Counted from the first letter of the stretch, positions 48,435-62,498 are shown. The stretch is 64,000 nt of DNA from Erwinia sp. OLFS4 (GCF_002752165.1 NZ_MOMB01000047.1:1-64000), one strand, 5' to 3'. A program made the numbers and translations. Notes: generated by a model from the sequence alone, not told the origin.

Positions 48435-48584
48435 TCAGCGCGGGCCCATAAAGAAACCATGGGGACCGCCACCCGGTCCACCCGGTCCGCCGCCACCGCC
48501 ACCGCCGCCCGGAGGTGGGAAAAGGCAGCCGCTTAGCGCTGTCACCAGCGCTACCAGAATTACTGCTTGTACTGTCTTACGCAT
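48435..48584 (-). CDS. Small glycine-rich lipoprotein
   Basis: 49-aa protein read from ATG 48584 to TGA 48435. Positively charged start MRKTVQ, hydrophobic core, lipobox LSGC with lipidated Cys20 and Leu at +2. The mature part is only 30 residues: FPPP, a run of eight Gly, PGGPGGGPHG and FFMGPR. GAAGGT precedes the start and a strong terminator follows, so it looks like a complete monocistronic gene. I know no named family. A longer frame on the same strand (48296-48502) is out of phase and lacks a start signal. Confidence 0.75.
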   Translation of the reverse strand: MRKTVQAVILVALVTALSGCLFPPPGGGGGGGGPGGPGGGPHGFFMGPR

Positions 48585-48686
48585 ATCAATGACCTTCAAC
48601 GGGAGAACCTGCGCTGAGTGTAAGGAGCGCTATCAAAGGCGACAATGCAGAATACGCTGAGATTGCGCACCATTCATTAAAGGTAA

Positions 48687-53125
<4,439 letters not shown>

Positions 53126-53467
53126 AATCGGATGCAGCCAACCGGGTTAAAAGACGCGAAACAACTGCAGGCAGTGTACGCGATGTCATCCTGGTATGAT
53201 TTACAAAAAAAGTGTCCAGCTAAACTTCAGATTTTTATCCTGATAAATAGCAATAATGAAAATTAAAAAATCTAAAACAGGAAAATTATAAAAATATTTC
53301 ATCGCTAAAATAATTATAGCGATTTAAAAAACGCTTATCGTGACTAGCGCGGCCCGTTTTTCCCCTTTGCGGCTGGTAGCCGCGCACTCGTCAGTCTGCT
53401 ATGGCAAGACGCTCCCACCTGCTGCGGCAATTGCCTCCTCGGGCTGGCGTCCCTGCCAGTACACAGG
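53126..53467. other. AT-rich intergenic region mdtG-yaiA
   Basis: 342 bp without a gene. From about 53200 to 53335 the DNA is strongly AT-rich (runs such as aaaattaaaaaatctaaaac), unlike its surroundings. It contains an inverted repeat ATCGCTA...TAGCGAT (about 53302-53324) next to ttaaaaaa. The segment holds the mdtG promoter and could be an H-NS target; no transcript can be assigned. Confidence 0.4.
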
Positions 53468-53660
53468 CTAATTTTTATCGGCGTCCTCATAACGCGCTTT
53501 AGCATCCTGCGCTTCCTGCTGTGAAGGATGTTCGCTGATCAGGGCATCCGGTTTCGGGTGATCGGCACGCAGCTCATACCAGGTAACCGTTTTGCCCGGT
53601 GGCCCTTTTTCTACCGGTACGATACGCGCTTCACGAGGGTAAAGGGGGTCTGCCAGGCAT
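53468..53660 (-). pseudogene. yaiA: yaiA, frameshifted near its start
   Basis: Small conserved protein of unknown function, in E. coli 63 aa in the aroL-yaiA-aroM operon. The body is fully conserved ([33 protein letters not shown], ending RYEDADKN). The natural start, ATG 53660 with GGAGGAG upstream, is one base out of phase: reading from it gives MPGRPPLPS and then TGA at 53633-53631. Removing one base in the CCCCCTTTACCC run restores MPGRPPYPREA and a 63-aa protein. The conserved frame has no good start of its own. Either a real frameshift mutation, a +1 recoding site or a sequence error. Confidence 0.8.
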
Positions 53661-53804
53661 AAGTCTCTCCTCCAGGTTATTTTCTGTCTGTTTGCCACAC
53701 CAAAAGCGCGATGTTTTGGCGGCACAGAAAAGAAGTATAGACAATGGCTGACTTTTTCATTTTGTGGCACTACTTTTCCCGGCATCACCGGCCGCTACCA
53801 GACT

Positions 53805-54329
53805 TCAGCCTGTGCAGGCCGGAGACAGTGAATCGAGAATCTGACGCACCACGTTATCCAGTGGCTGGCTGGCATCAATCACATGGTGTGCTGCATGATG
53901 ATACAGTGCTTCACGCTCGGCCAGCACCTGCTCAATTTCTTCACTGACAGGCCGGCCGGTCAGGGTCGGACGCTGATCGGCCTGCGGCACAACCTGCAGG
54001 CGTGCCGCCAGAGTACCGGCTGCCGCGCGCAGATAAATTACCGTTCCCTGTTGCTGCATGAAACAGCGGTTACCATCGGCCAGCACCATACCGCCACCGG
54101 TGGCAATCACCGTGTCGGGGGCGGTGACAGCGATCAGCGATTCACTCTCCCGGCGGCGAAACCCCTGCCATCCTTCCGCCGCAACAATATCGGCCACGCT
54201 TCGCTGCGTGATCTGTTGCAGATAATGGTCGGTATCGACAAAAGCGTAACCCAGCGCCTGAGCCAGCGCCTGCCCTGTCGTTGTCTTACCGCTACCACGG
54301 GCGCCGATAAGATAAATGGGTGAGGCCAT
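53805..54329 (-). CDS. aroL: Shikimate kinase II AroL
   Basis: Phosphorylates shikimate at the 3-hydroxyl with ATP in the chorismate pathway. ATG 54329 ([15 protein letters not shown]) gives 174 aa, the E. coli length. P-loop [12 protein letters not shown] shikimate-binding motif, ATGGGMVL and [12 protein letters not shown] lid region are present. The upstream open frame is not needed. yaiA follows on the same strand as in E. coli. A TyrR-type box lies upstream. Confidence 0.95.
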   Translation of the reverse strand: MASPIYLIGARGSGKTTTGQALAQALGYAFVDTDHYLQQITQRSVADIVAAEGWQGFRRRESESLIAVTAPDTVIATGGGMVLADGNRCFMQQQGTVIYLRAAAGTLAARLQVVPQADQRPTLTGRPVSEEIEQVLAEREALYHHAAHHVIDASQPLDNVVRQILDSLSPACTG

Positions 54330-54487
54330 GTTAGTGACTTCCTGTATTTCAACACAATCGCGCGGTGACAGCCGCCAGAGGAGCGTCGCATGATACCGGG
54401 ATTTGTGACGCATCTCCACCAGTAACGTTTTTTTTACAATTCCGGACAAAGATTATAAAAAGTCTTTTTAAAACAAAAGGCAATATC

Positions 54488-54505
54488 TGTTTCATTTGCT
54501 TTACA
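54488..54505 (-). promoter_or_regulatory. Possible TyrR box upstream of aroL
   Basis: TGTAAAGCAAATGAAACA on the minus strand keeps the essential G and C 14 bp apart and matches TGTAAA-N6-TTTACA in 10 of 12 defined bases. A TATAAT element read leftward lies at 54452-54457, about 30 bp closer to aroL. E. coli aroL is TyrR- and TrpR-regulated; I did not find a trp operator. Confidence 0.5.
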
Positions 54506-54617
54506 ATCGCATTTTACCGCTGACGGCGCCCATGCAACATTTGCTTACGCGCCGACAATTTACTTTCCGCACGCCATACTGAAAATAGATTGCCTACTGC
54601 CTGATCCGGAGGTTTAT

Positions 54618-55313
54618 ATGCAAAGCAATGAACAGCAGTTAATTGAAAGCCTTTTTACCCGTCTGAAACAAGCTGCGGCACAATCAGCCCCACGCGATGC
54701 GGCGGCAGAGCAGCTGATTCAGCAGCAGGCTCAGCAGGTTCCGGCAGCGCCCTATTATATGGCACAGGCGCTTCTTATTCAGGAGGCCGCAATGAAGCAG
54801 CTGAACAGCCGCGTTGCCGAACTGGAATCACAGTTGGCACAGGCGCGCCAGTCTCAGCCACAGCAAAGCAGCGGCAGTTTTCTGTCAGGCTTATTTGGTG
54901 GTGGAAACCGGCAGAATACCGCCGCTGCGCAGCCGGCATGGGGAAATTCCCCGCAGCAAGCCGGCTATAACCCAGCGCCGCAGGCGGCACCGGCCGCACC
55001 ACGCGGCACCGGCTTTCTGGGCGGTGCGCTGCAAACTGCGGTTGGCGTTGCCGGCGGGGTAGTGATGGCCGACATGCTGACCAGCATGTTCCATCACTCA
55101 CAGCCGCAGGAAATCGTCAATATCATCAATGAACCTTCGTTACCGCAGCAGGATTTTGATGCAGCAGATAGCCCGTTTTCTGACCAGCAGCCGGGCGCAG
55201 ACTGGCAGAATACCGGCTATGATGGCAGCGATTTTAACGGTTTTGATAGCAATAACGATAACGACTTTGCCGGCGGTGATGACAACAATTTCTATGATGA
55301 CAGCTTTATCTGA
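54618..55313 (+). CDS. DUF2076 family protein
   Basis: 231 aa; GGAGG lies 6 bp before the ATG. The N-terminal DUF2076 helical region (residues about 1-75, EQQLIESLFTRLKQAA, then AAPYYMAQALLIQE) is predicted to form a coiled coil. A Gln/Pro/Ala linker follows, then a glycine-rich hydrophobic stretch GTGFLGGALQTAVGVAGGVVMADML (given in part: GGALQTAVGVAGG) and a very acidic Asn/Asp-rich tail. No signal peptide. Function unknown; the family occurs in many proteobacteria. A strong terminator follows it. Confidence 0.88.
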   Translation: MQSNEQQLIESLFTRLKQAAAQSAPRDAAAEQLIQQQAQQVPAAPYYMAQALLIQEAAMKQLNSRVAELESQLAQARQSQPQQSSGSFLSGLFGGGNRQNTAAAQPAWGNSPQQAGYNPAPQAAPAAPRGTGFLGGALQTAVGVAGGVVMADMLTSMFHHSQPQEIVNIINEPSLPQQDFDAADSPFSDQQPGADWQNTGYDGSDFNGFDSNNDNDFAGGDDNNFYDDSFI

Positions 55314-55361
55314 TTGCAGTCACTCTGCCACACATGGGAAGATTGCCCAGGCATCTCACAA

Positions 55362-55385
55362 CCCCGGCTATCAGCCGGGGTTTTT
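55362..55385 (+). terminator. Terminator of the DUF2076 gene
   Basis: CCCCGGCT (55362-55369), three-base loop, AGCCGGGG (55373-55380), then TTTTT. It lies 48 bp past the DUF2076 stop and just before the convergent thyA stop. Confidence 0.88.
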
Positions 55386-55408
55386 ACTGCAATGGCAGCC
55401 AGCCCTTA

Positions 55409-56203
55409 TTATATGGCAACCGGTGCTTTTATCGCCGGATGGGGGTCATAACCTTCAATCGCAAAATCATCAAACTGGTAATCAAACAATGATGCGGGTT
55501 TACGCTTGATGCGCAACTGCGGCAGCCCGCGTGGCTGGCGACTAAGCTGTAACCGGGCCTGCTCAAGATGGTTGCTGTAAAGATGAGTATCCCCGCCGGT
55601 CCAGACAAAATCACCGACTTCGAGATTGCACTGCTGGGCCACCATATGCACCAGTAATGCATAGCTGGCAATATTAAACGGTAACCCGAGGAAGATATCG
55701 CAGGAACGCTGATAAAGCTGACAGGATAAGCGGCCTTCGGCAACATAAAACTGGAAAAAGGCGTGGCAGGGCGCCAGTGCCATATGATCCAGTTCGCCGA
55801 CATTCCAGGCAGAAACGATCATACGCCGTGAATCCGGATCGCGACGAAGTTGCTCAAGCACCTTGCTCAGCTGATCAATTTGCTGGCCGTCCGGCGCACT
55901 CCAGCTACGCCACTGTTTGCCGTAAACCGGACCAAGATCGCCGTTCTCATCCGCCCATTCATCCCAGATGGAAACCTTGTTGTCTTTCAGATAACCGATA
56001 TTGGTATCGCCGTTGAGAAACCACAACAGCTCGTGAATGATTGAACGGATATGGCATTTCTTGGTGGTCACCAGCGGAAAACCCTCGCGCAGATTAAAGC
56101 GCATCTGATAACCGAAAACCGACAGGGTACCGGTACCGGTACGATCGCTTTTCTCTGTACCCTGGTCCAGGACGTGTTGCATTAAGGCCAGATACTGTTT
56201 CAT
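55409..56203 (-). CDS. thyA: Thymidylate synthase ThyA
   Basis: Makes dTMP from dUMP using methylene-tetrahydrofolate. 264 aa, equal to E. coli. Nucleophile Cys146 in [29 protein letters not shown] (dUMP binding) and the C-terminal APVAI. Start overlaps the lgt stop by 4 bases (ATGA), so expression is coupled to lgt. Confidence 0.98.
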   Translation of the reverse strand: MKQYLALMQHVLDQGTEKSDRTGTGTLSVFGYQMRFNLREGFPLVTTKKCHIRSIIHELLWFLNGDTNIGYLKDNKVSIWDEWADENGDLGPVYGKQWRSWSAPDGQQIDQLSKVLEQLRRDPDSRRMIVSAWNVGELDHMALAPCHAFFQFYVAEGRLSCQLYQRSCDIFLGLPFNIASYALLVHMVAQQCNLEVGDFVWTGGDTHLYSNHLEQARLQLSRQPRGLPQLRIKRKPASLFDYQFDDFAIEGYDPHPAIKAPVAI

Positions 56204-57090
56204 TTTTGTTCACCCAGCTGTGCCGCAGGCCGCTGGCGATAAGCCCAGATAAAAATAATCAGGCCCGCCAGAATCATCGGTAAAGAGAGCAGCTGCCCCA
56301 TCGAGATATAGTTGTCGAGAAATAAACCCAGCTGCTGGTCCGGCTGGCGGAAAAACTCGACGATAAAACGAAAACAGCCATAGCAAATCAGGAACAGGCC
56401 GGAAACGCTCCCCACCGGACGCGGTTTGCGAATAAACAAGTTGAGAATGATGAAAAGCACCACGCCTTCGAGGATCAGTTCATAAAGCTGTGAAGGATGC
56501 CGTGGCAGCACGCCGTAGGTATCACTGGCCATCAGCGCCCGGTACTGAGCGTTACCGGCGGCCAGCACCAGATCTTCACTACGCGAACCGGGAAACAGCA
56601 TCGCCCACGGCAGACCGGGTTCAACACGCCCCCAGAGTTCACCATTAATAAAGTTACCCAGCCGGCCGGCTCCGAGGCCGAAAGGGATCAGCGGCGCAAT
56701 AAAATCTGCCACCTGGAAAAAAGTCCGTTTGGTGCGACGGGCAAACCACAGCATCACGCAAATCACACCTATCAGGCCACCGTGAAACGACATCCCGCCG
56801 TCCCAGACTTTGAACAGATAAAGCGGATTTTCAAGGAAAAGCGGCAGATTATAAAACAGCACATAACCGATGCGGCCACCGAGAAAAACCCCGAGAAAAC
56901 CGGCATACAGCAGATTTTCCACCTCTTCCTTTTTCCAGCCACTGCCCGGTTTATTCGCCCGCCGGACCGCCAGCCACATTGCAAAAACAAACCCCACCAG
57001 ATACATCAGACCGTACCAGTGAAGCGAAACCGGCCCGATGGAAAAAATAATCGGATCAAATTGCGGGAAGGTCAGATAACCGTTATTCAT
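56200..57090 (-). CDS. lgt: Prolipoprotein diacylglyceryl transferase Lgt
   Basis: Seven-TM inner-membrane enzyme that transfers diacylglycerol from phosphatidylglycerol to the lipobox Cys of prolipoproteins. 296 aa (E. coli 291). Essential segments: [11 protein letters not shown] with His, and the Lgt signature [14 protein letters not shown]. Substrates in this window include mltA, ygdI, ygdR and the 49-aa lipoprotein. First gene of lgt-thyA. Confidence 0.97.
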   Translation of the reverse strand: MNNGYLTFPQFDPIIFSIGPVSLHWYGLMYLVGFVFAMWLAVRRANKPGSGWKKEEVENLLYAGFLGVFLGGRIGYVLFYNLPLFLENPLYLFKVWDGGMSFHGGLIGVICVMLWFARRTKRTFFQVADFIAPLIPFGLGAGRLGNFINGELWGRVEPGLPWAMLFPGSRSEDLVLAAGNAQYRALMASDTYGVLPRHPSQLYELILEGVVLFIILNLFIRKPRPVGSVSGLFLICYGCFRFIVEFFRQPDQQLGLFLDNYISMGQLLSLPMILAGLIIFIWAYRQRPAAQLGEQK

Positions 57091-57229
57091 CGTTCACCAT
57101 TATCAACATCAGCGTTATTCACAGACTATAACCGGGTTGTCCGGCAGACAGCAGCGGGTTAAGTTAGCCGCCGATAGTAACACAGCCGTGGTCAGGCCAT
57201 GATAAAGTTTCTCCTCGCGGCGCGAGCAA

Positions 57230-59476
57230 TCAACGCCCGCCACGAACCAGTCCGCCCAGCCCTTTGCTCTCCATAAACCCTGACACCAGTTTACGCACCT
57301 CTGAGGTCAGCTGAGCCTGCAGGCCGCGTTCTGCCAGTTGCTGCGCCTCCTGCGCATCAATATGACGCAGCAAATATTTCACCCGGGGAATGTTGCGACC
57401 ATTCATACTGAGATGGTAATAACCCATCCCTATCAGCAATACCACTCCCATCGGATCGCCAGCCATTTCGCCACACAAGCACAGCTCAATATCAGCACGT
57501 TTTGCTTCCAGGGCAATCATATGCAGTGCGCGCAGTACCGAAGGGTGCAGACAATCATAAAGACTGGCTACGCGGGTGTTATTACGATCAACCGCCAGTA
57601 AGTATTGCGTCAGATCGTTGGTACCCACCGAGACAAAATCGACGCGTTTTTGCAAATGTGGCAGCATAAACAGCATCGAAGGCACTTCAATCATGACGCC
57701 AATGCGCGGCCAGGAAATGGGGTAACCCAGCATCTCCTCAACTTCTCGCCCGGCCCTGTCTATCAGCCGGCGCGCTTCATCAATTTCCTCAAGGCTGGTG
57801 ATCATCGGCAGCAGAATACTGAGGTTATTGCTGGCGACGTTTGCCCGCAGCATCGCCCGCAGCTGAATAAGGAATATTTCCGGCTGATCGAGGGTCAGGC
57901 GGATACCGCGCCAGCCAAGACAAGGATTTTCTTCGCTGATGGGTAAATAAGGCAGCTGTTTGTCGGCGCCGACATCGAGGGTTCGCAGGGTAACCGGTTT
58001 ATCAGGGAACAGTTGCAGCATTCCCTGATACTGCGCCACCTGCTCTTCTTCCGAAGGAAAGCCACTTTGCAACATAAAAGGAATTTCGGTGCGATACAGA
58101 CCAATACCATCAACCCAGTTACCAATGGAACGCTCATGTTCAGCGCTGAGGCCGGCGTTAAGCATCACCTTCACCGCTTCACCGCTCTTTAGCATACCGG
58201 GCAGTTCAACCACCCCTTCAGCCATTTTGCTGAGCTCATTTTCCTGGTTGATTAAACGCTGATATTCCTGAATCACCACCGGTTCAGGATCGATAAGCAG
58301 CTCACCACGATAGCCATCGACTATCAGCAAACGCCCTTTTAACTGCGCTGGCTGAATATCGGCTCCCATCACCGAAGGAATGCCCATTGCCCGCACCAGG
58401 ATAGCCGCATGAGAGTTTGATGCGCCGTCGCGCACAACCACACCGGCCAGACGTTCGTGCGGCAGCTCGGCCAGCGTGGTCGCCGTCAGCTCATCGGCAA
58501 CCAGAATAAATTTTTCCGGCCAGGCATGGGCGTCCTGCATAGAGTCATCAAGGTGAAACAGCAGACGCTGCCCCAGCACCCGCAGATCGCCGGCGCGTTC
58601 ACGTAAATAATTGTCCTGCAGGCTGGCAAACTGGGCGGCGAACTTTTCAATAACCGTTTTTACGGCCCATTCAGCCACCGCCCCCTTTTCGACCTCACTG
58701 AACAAGTCTTTCTTTAGGCGCGCATCGCTCAGCAGATGTGAATACAGGTCGAAAATAGCAGCACTTTCCTGCTGGACGCTGGCACTGAACCTTTTACTAA
58801 AGCGCCGGAATTCACTGGCTGCTTCGGCAATCGCCAGCGAAAGGCGCTCACGTTCACGCTGAACATCCAGCGTTGAAGCGGCTGAAATGCTCTCCAGTGA
58901 TGGCTGAATACTGTCAACCCAGGCTTCGGCAACCGCCACCCCCGGCGCAGCTGCCAGCGCTTTAACACGCGTTTGCCGGTACTGACCAAACAACGCCGCC
59001 AGCTGCGACTGAGAAAGGATTGCCGCCAGTTGCGTCGCCAGCGTGACCAGAAATGACTCTTCACTTTCATCAAACTGGCGATGCTCGCGCTGCTGAACCA
59101 CCAGCACGCCCATCAGCTGACGCCGGCTGATAATAGGCACACCAAGAAACGATCGGAACTGCTCTTCTTTGACGGAGGGAATAAATTTAAAGCTGGGATG
59201 TTTTTGCGCGTCCGCAAGGTTTATCGGTTCGGCAAGACGGCCGACCAGACCAACAATACCTTCATCAAACGCCAGAGCAACCGTGCGTCCCCGGGGTTTT
59301 TTAAGCCCCCGGGTTGCCATCAGGTAGTAACAGCGACGTTCATGATCCGCCAGATAAACGGAACACACTTCTGTCTTCATCGCAATGCAGATTTCATTAA
59401 CTAAAATCTCCAGCGCTTCATTCAGGCGCGGCGCAGCTGCCACTTTTTCAACAATTTCACGCAACTGGGTGAGCAT
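57230..59476 (-). CDS. ptsP: PTS-Ntr enzyme I, PtsP
   Basis: Phosphoenolpyruvate-protein phosphotransferase of the nitrogen PTS, passing phosphate to NPr and EIIA-Ntr. 748 aa, equal to E. coli. N-terminal GAF domain (about 1-127) that senses glutamine/2-oxoglutarate status, then EI-N with phospho-His356 in GASNSHAAILVRAMGIPS, then the PEP-binding barrel (PMITSLEE, FVSVGTNDLTQYLLAVDR, LCGEMAGDP). It follows rppH by 12 bp on the same strand, so they are cotranscribed. Confidence 0.97.
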   Translation of the reverse strand: MLTQLREIVEKVAAAPRLNEALEILVNEICIAMKTEVCSVYLADHERRCYYLMATRGLKKPRGRTVALAFDEGIVGLVGRLAEPINLADAQKHPSFKFIPSVKEEQFRSFLGVPIISRRQLMGVLVVQQREHRQFDESEESFLVTLATQLAAILSQSQLAALFGQYRQTRVKALAAAPGVAVAEAWVDSIQPSLESISAASTLDVQRERERLSLAIAEAASEFRRFSKRFSASVQQESAAIFDLYSHLLSDARLKKDLFSEVEKGAVAEWAVKTVIEKFAAQFASLQDNYLRERAGDLRVLGQRLLFHLDDSMQDAHAWPEKFILVADELTATTLAELPHERLAGVVVRDGASNSHAAILVRAMGIPSVMGADIQPAQLKGRLLIVDGYRGELLIDPEPVVIQEYQRLINQENELSKMAEGVVELPGMLKSGEAVKVMLNAGLSAEHERSIGNWVDGIGLYRTEIPFMLQSGFPSEEEQVAQYQGMLQLFPDKPVTLRTLDVGADKQLPYLPISEENPCLGWRGIRLTLDQPEIFLIQLRAMLRANVASNNLSILLPMITSLEEIDEARRLIDRAGREVEEMLGYPISWPRIGVMIEVPSMLFMLPHLQKRVDFVSVGTNDLTQYLLAVDRNNTRVASLYDCLHPSVLRALHMIALEAKRADIELCLCGEMAGDPMGVVLLIGMGYYHLSMNGRNIPRVKYLLRHIDAQEAQQLAERGLQAQLTSEVRKLVSGFMESKGLGGLVRGGR

Positions 59477-59488
59477 GATTTGTCTGGC

Positions 59489-60013
59489 TTATCCTCTCTT
59501 GCGTCGATTAACCGACGGTCGCGGTGGCGCACTCTCCTGTAAGGGCATAACCGCACCGGCAAACTCTTTCATTACCCGACGATAAACATCGCGCTTGAAT
59601 GAAACCACCTGGCGCACCGGATACCAGAAACTGACCCAGCGCCAGCCGTCAAACTCCGGCGTACTGCTGGTCTGCATATTGATATCCGCGTCATTACACA
59701 TCAGCTGGAGAAGAAACCACTTCTGCTTTTGGCCGATACACACCGGCTTTGTGTCCCAACGCACCAAACGTTTTGGCAACTTATATCGTAACCAGTTACG
59801 GGTAGACGCCAGCACCCGCACATCCTTTCGGTGCAACCCCACTTCCTCAAAGAGCTCCCGGTACATTGCCTGCTCAGCGCTTTCACCGGGATTGATGCCT
59901 CCCTGAGGAAACTGCCAGGAGTTTTGACCAAAGCGTCTGGCCCATAACACTTGTCCCTGTCGATTACAGATAACAATACCAACATTTGGGCGGTAGCCAT
60001 CATCATCGATCAC
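59489..60013 (-). CDS. rppH: RNA pyrophosphohydrolase RppH
   Basis: Nudix hydrolase that removes pyrophosphate from mRNA 5' ends and so triggers RNase E decay. 174 aa. Start is GTG at 60013 ([15 protein letters not shown]) with GAGGTAG upstream, as in E. coli. Nudix box [22 protein letters not shown] is complete: key residues are Gly-Gly, then REL.EE.G near residues 37-59. C-terminal basic tail ends RRKRG. First gene of rppH-ptsP. Confidence 0.97.
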   Translation of the reverse strand: MIDDDGYRPNVGIVICNRQGQVLWARRFGQNSWQFPQGGINPGESAEQAMYRELFEEVGLHRKDVRVLASTRNWLRYKLPKRLVRWDTKPVCIGQKQKWFLLQLMCNDADINMQTSSTPEFDGWRWVSFWYPVRQVVSFKRDVYRRVMKEFAGAVMPLQESAPPRPSVNRRKRG

Positions 60014-60699
60014 AGGACTACCTCAAACTAAAATCTGGATAGACTGATTGTTTCATACTCCTTACGGGCGGTAAACCACTGCTTACAGCGCTGTGACCGC
60101 GCTAACGGTGGGATAACTCATCAGTTAACTGTAAGTTATAAACAAGAAAACACAATAGCGCGGCCATTTATTCACTTTTTCTGTGTATATCCATGTGAAG
60201 AACTTCGACAACACATGGGGAAAACTCAGCGCTGGTTAAAAATGGCCACAAAAAAAATTTAATTTAATAGTCTGTATTTAATATGTTTTTATGAATTATT
60301 CACCGAAAAATAATCTGATAACACTCTCACCATAAAGCGGCGTTTTCCACCCTGCACAAAGATCGAACGCTGCGTTTTTTATCCACAGGTATCCTTAAAT
60401 AAATCCGAAAATCTGTGGGAATTTCAGTAAAAACAGCCGCCGTCAACCCTGTAAATGGAACCAGTGTTGCGGCTGAATGTGGGTTATCCCGCTTTTCTGT
60501 GGATAACCCAGGGTAAGATCCTGTTCATTGTCGGTGACTATCCACAACAACCCGGACATGCTGCGAATATCTGTGGCAGGCAGCAGATAAAAAAGTGCTA
60601 TTTTTCATGCTATTATTTATTTCTGTTTTTTCACTGGCCTGACGCTAACTGATGACGCGTCAACTGCCTGTTTTTTAACCTGGTCAGAGATCACCGATA
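60014..60699. other. Long intergenic region rppH-mutH
   Basis: 686 bp between divergent genes. The middle (about 60120-60310) is AT-rich. An inverted repeat CCATGTG (60191-60197) / CACATGG (60212-60218) is seen. Farther right lie matches to DnaA boxes (separate entry). A 65-codon plus-strand frame at 60455-60652 has no ribosome-binding site and no recognisable protein. Promoters for both rppH and mutH must lie here. Confidence 0.4.
60379..60546. promoter_or_regulatory. Cluster of DnaA-box matches upstream of mutH
   Basis: TTATCCACA at 60379-60387 (plus strand) and TGTGGATAA at 60498-60506 (the same 9-mer on the minus strand) are perfect matches to the consensus DnaA box. CTATCCACA at 60538-60546 has one mismatch. 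Three sites in 168 bp, in both orientations, are more than expected by chance. I recall that a high-affinity DnaA site near mutH has been described in E. coli; I cannot check that here. Confidence 0.6.
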
Positions 60700-61383
60700 A
60701 TGGCAGACACGCCGCTGTTTCCCCCACCGGAAAATGAGCACCATTTGCTGAGCCGCGCCCGGGCCATCGCCGGTTGCAGCCTGGGAGAACTGGCCGCCCG
60801 CGCAGCTATTCCGATACCACGCGATCTGCGCCGGGATAAAGGCTGGGTCGGTACCCTGCTGGAGCGCTGGCTGGGAGCCAGTGCCGGCAGCAAGGCTGAG
60901 CGCGATTTTGCCAGCATCGGCGTTGAACTAAAAACCATTCCGGTCGACAGCCAGGGACGTCCTCTGGAAACCACGTTTGTTTGCGTCGCACCGCTTACCG
61001 GGAATAGCGGCGTAGTCTGGCAAACCAGTCATGTCCGCCATAAGCTGGCACGGGTATTGTGGATCCCGGTAGAAGGTGAACGCACTATTCCGCTGGCGCA
61101 AAGACGGGTCGGCGCCCCGTTACTGTGGAGCCCAAGTCCGCAAGAAGAAGCGTTGTTACAAAGAGACTGGGAAGAACTGATGGACCTGATCGTACTGGGC
61201 CAGGTTGAACGGATTAGCGCACGCCATGGCGAAGTTCTGCAACTGCGTCCCAAAGCAGCCAACAGTAAAGTGTTGACCGAAGCCATTGGCGAGCATGGTC
61301 AGCCGGTAATGACGCTGCCGCGGGGCTTCTATCTCAAAAAAACCTTCACTGCGCCGCTGCTTGCCCGACATTTTTTCTTGTAA
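60700..61383 (+). CDS. mutH: DNA mismatch repair endonuclease MutH
   Basis: Nicks the unmethylated strand at hemimethylated GATC sites after activation by MutS-MutL. 227 aa (E. coli 229). Sau3AI-like fold with catalytic residues in [15 protein letters not shown] (Asp, Glu, Lys) near residues 68-80. MutH implies Dam methylation in this organism. Monocistronic; the upstream region carries DnaA boxes. Confidence 0.96.
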   Translation: MADTPLFPPPENEHHLLSRARAIAGCSLGELAARAAIPIPRDLRRDKGWVGTLLERWLGASAGSKAERDFASIGVELKTIPVDSQGRPLETTFVCVAPLTGNSGVVWQTSHVRHKLARVLWIPVEGERTIPLAQRRVGAPLLWSPSPQEEALLQRDWEELMDLIVLGQVERISARHGEVLQLRPKAANSKVLTEAIGEHGQPVMTLPRGFYLKKTFTAPLLARHFFL

Positions 61384-61445
61384 ACATCCCCGGCAATGCT
61401 GCGTATAATCTTCGTTTAAGTTCTATTTAGGAAAACCTTGCGCAC

Positions 61446-62159
61446 ATGTTTGACTGGATTGCAGATCCCAACGCCTGGCTGGCATTAGGCACCCTGACCA
61501 TTCTTGAGGTTGTTCTCGGCATCGATAATATTATCTTTCTCTCGCTGGTGGTGGCAAAACTGCCAGAAAGACAGCAAAACGGCGCCCGCCGGCTTGGCTT
61601 ACTGGCCGCGATGCTGATGCGTCTGGCGCTGCTTGCGTCTATCGCCTGGGTGGTTCAGCTCACCAACCCGCTATTTAGCCTGCTGCAACATACGTTTTCT
61701 GCCCGCGATCTGATTTTATTATCTGGCGGCCTTTTTCTGTTGTGGAAATCCAGCGCAGAAATTCATGACACTATTGATGGCAGCGGCGAAGAGCAACATA
61801 ACCGCCATGTGCACTCTTTTACAGGCGCTATCGTACAAATAATGATGCTGGATATTATTTTCAGCCTTGATTCGGTGATCACGGCGGTGGGCTTATCAGA
61901 TCATCTGATCATCATGATGGCGGCAGTGGTCATTGCGGTATTAATGATGATGTTCGCCGCCCGCACCATTGGTGAATTTGTTAATGCACATCCAACGGTA
62001 AAAATGCTGGCGCTGGCTTTTCTTATTCTGGTTGGTTTTACCCTGATTCTTGAAAGTTTTTCAATTCATGTACCGAAAGGCTACATCTATTTTGCCATGT
62101 TTTTCTCTATGACGGTTGAAGGGCTTAACCTGTTGCGTAAAAAAAAGAAATCGACATAA
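61446..62159 (+). CDS. ygdQ: TerC-family membrane protein YgdQ
   Basis: 237 aa with about seven TM helices. TerC signatures LEVVLGIDNIIFLSL (acidic Glu and Asp in TM1) and DIIFSLDSVITAVGL (TM4) suggest metal-ion transport; the true substrate of YgdQ is not known. Unlike YoaE or YtfL it lacks CBS/CorC domains. In the mutH-ygdQ-ygdR-tas order seen in E. coli. Confidence 0.94.
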   Translation: MFDWIADPNAWLALGTLTILEVVLGIDNIIFLSLVVAKLPERQQNGARRLGLLAAMLMRLALLASIAWVVQLTNPLFSLLQHTFSARDLILLSGGLFLLWKSSAEIHDTIDGSGEEQHNRHVHSFTGAIVQIMMLDIIFSLDSVITAVGLSDHLIIMMAAVVIAVLMMMFAARTIGEFVNAHPTVKMLALAFLILVGFTLILESFSIHVPKGYIYFAMFFSMTVEGLNLLRKKKKST

Positions 62160-62282
62160 TAAAGAATGTCAATAGCCGCTCGTGCACTCGTGCTATTTTC
62201 AGACTGTTACCATTAATCCACAAAAATGGATCGGAGATACTAGACTAAATTTGATATTGTGTGCCAAACGCGGAGAACAACT

Positions 62283-62498
62283 ATGAAGTGGATCATCACC
62301 TGCCTGCTGGCAACCAGTGCGCTATTACTCAGTGCCTGCAGCAGCCATTATGTTATGACAAGCAAAGACGGACAAATGATCATGACCAGGGGTAAACCTG
62401 TGATTGATAAAGAAACCGGTCTGATCAGCTACGTTGACGAAAGTGGTCACGAAAAACAAATTAATGGTGATGAAATTTCCTCTATGGTAGAGCGTTAA
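62283..62498 (+). CDS. ygdR: Lipoprotein YgdR (DUF903)
   Basis: 71 aa from ATG 62283 (MKWIITCLL), CGGAG upstream. Lipobox LSAC followed by Ser-Ser (outer-membrane sorting). DUF903 domain YVMTSKDGQMIMTRGKP...KQINGDEISSM, clearly paralogous to YgdI at 22837-23061. Function unknown. About 120 bp after ygdQ with a possible own promoter. Confidence 0.93.
   Translation: MKWIITCLLATSALLLSACSSHYVMTSKDGQMIMTRGKPVIDKETGLISYVDESGHEKQINGDEISSMVER

Noticed and set aside
48296-48502. 68-codon minus-strand frame over the lipoprotein gene
   Set aside because: It is out of phase with the 49-aa lipoprotein, which has the start signal, lipobox and terminator; the longer frame has none of these.
60455-60652. 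65-codon plus-strand frame upstream of mutH
   Set aside because: No ribosome-binding site, no recognisable protein features, and it overlaps DnaA-box matches in a non-coding region.
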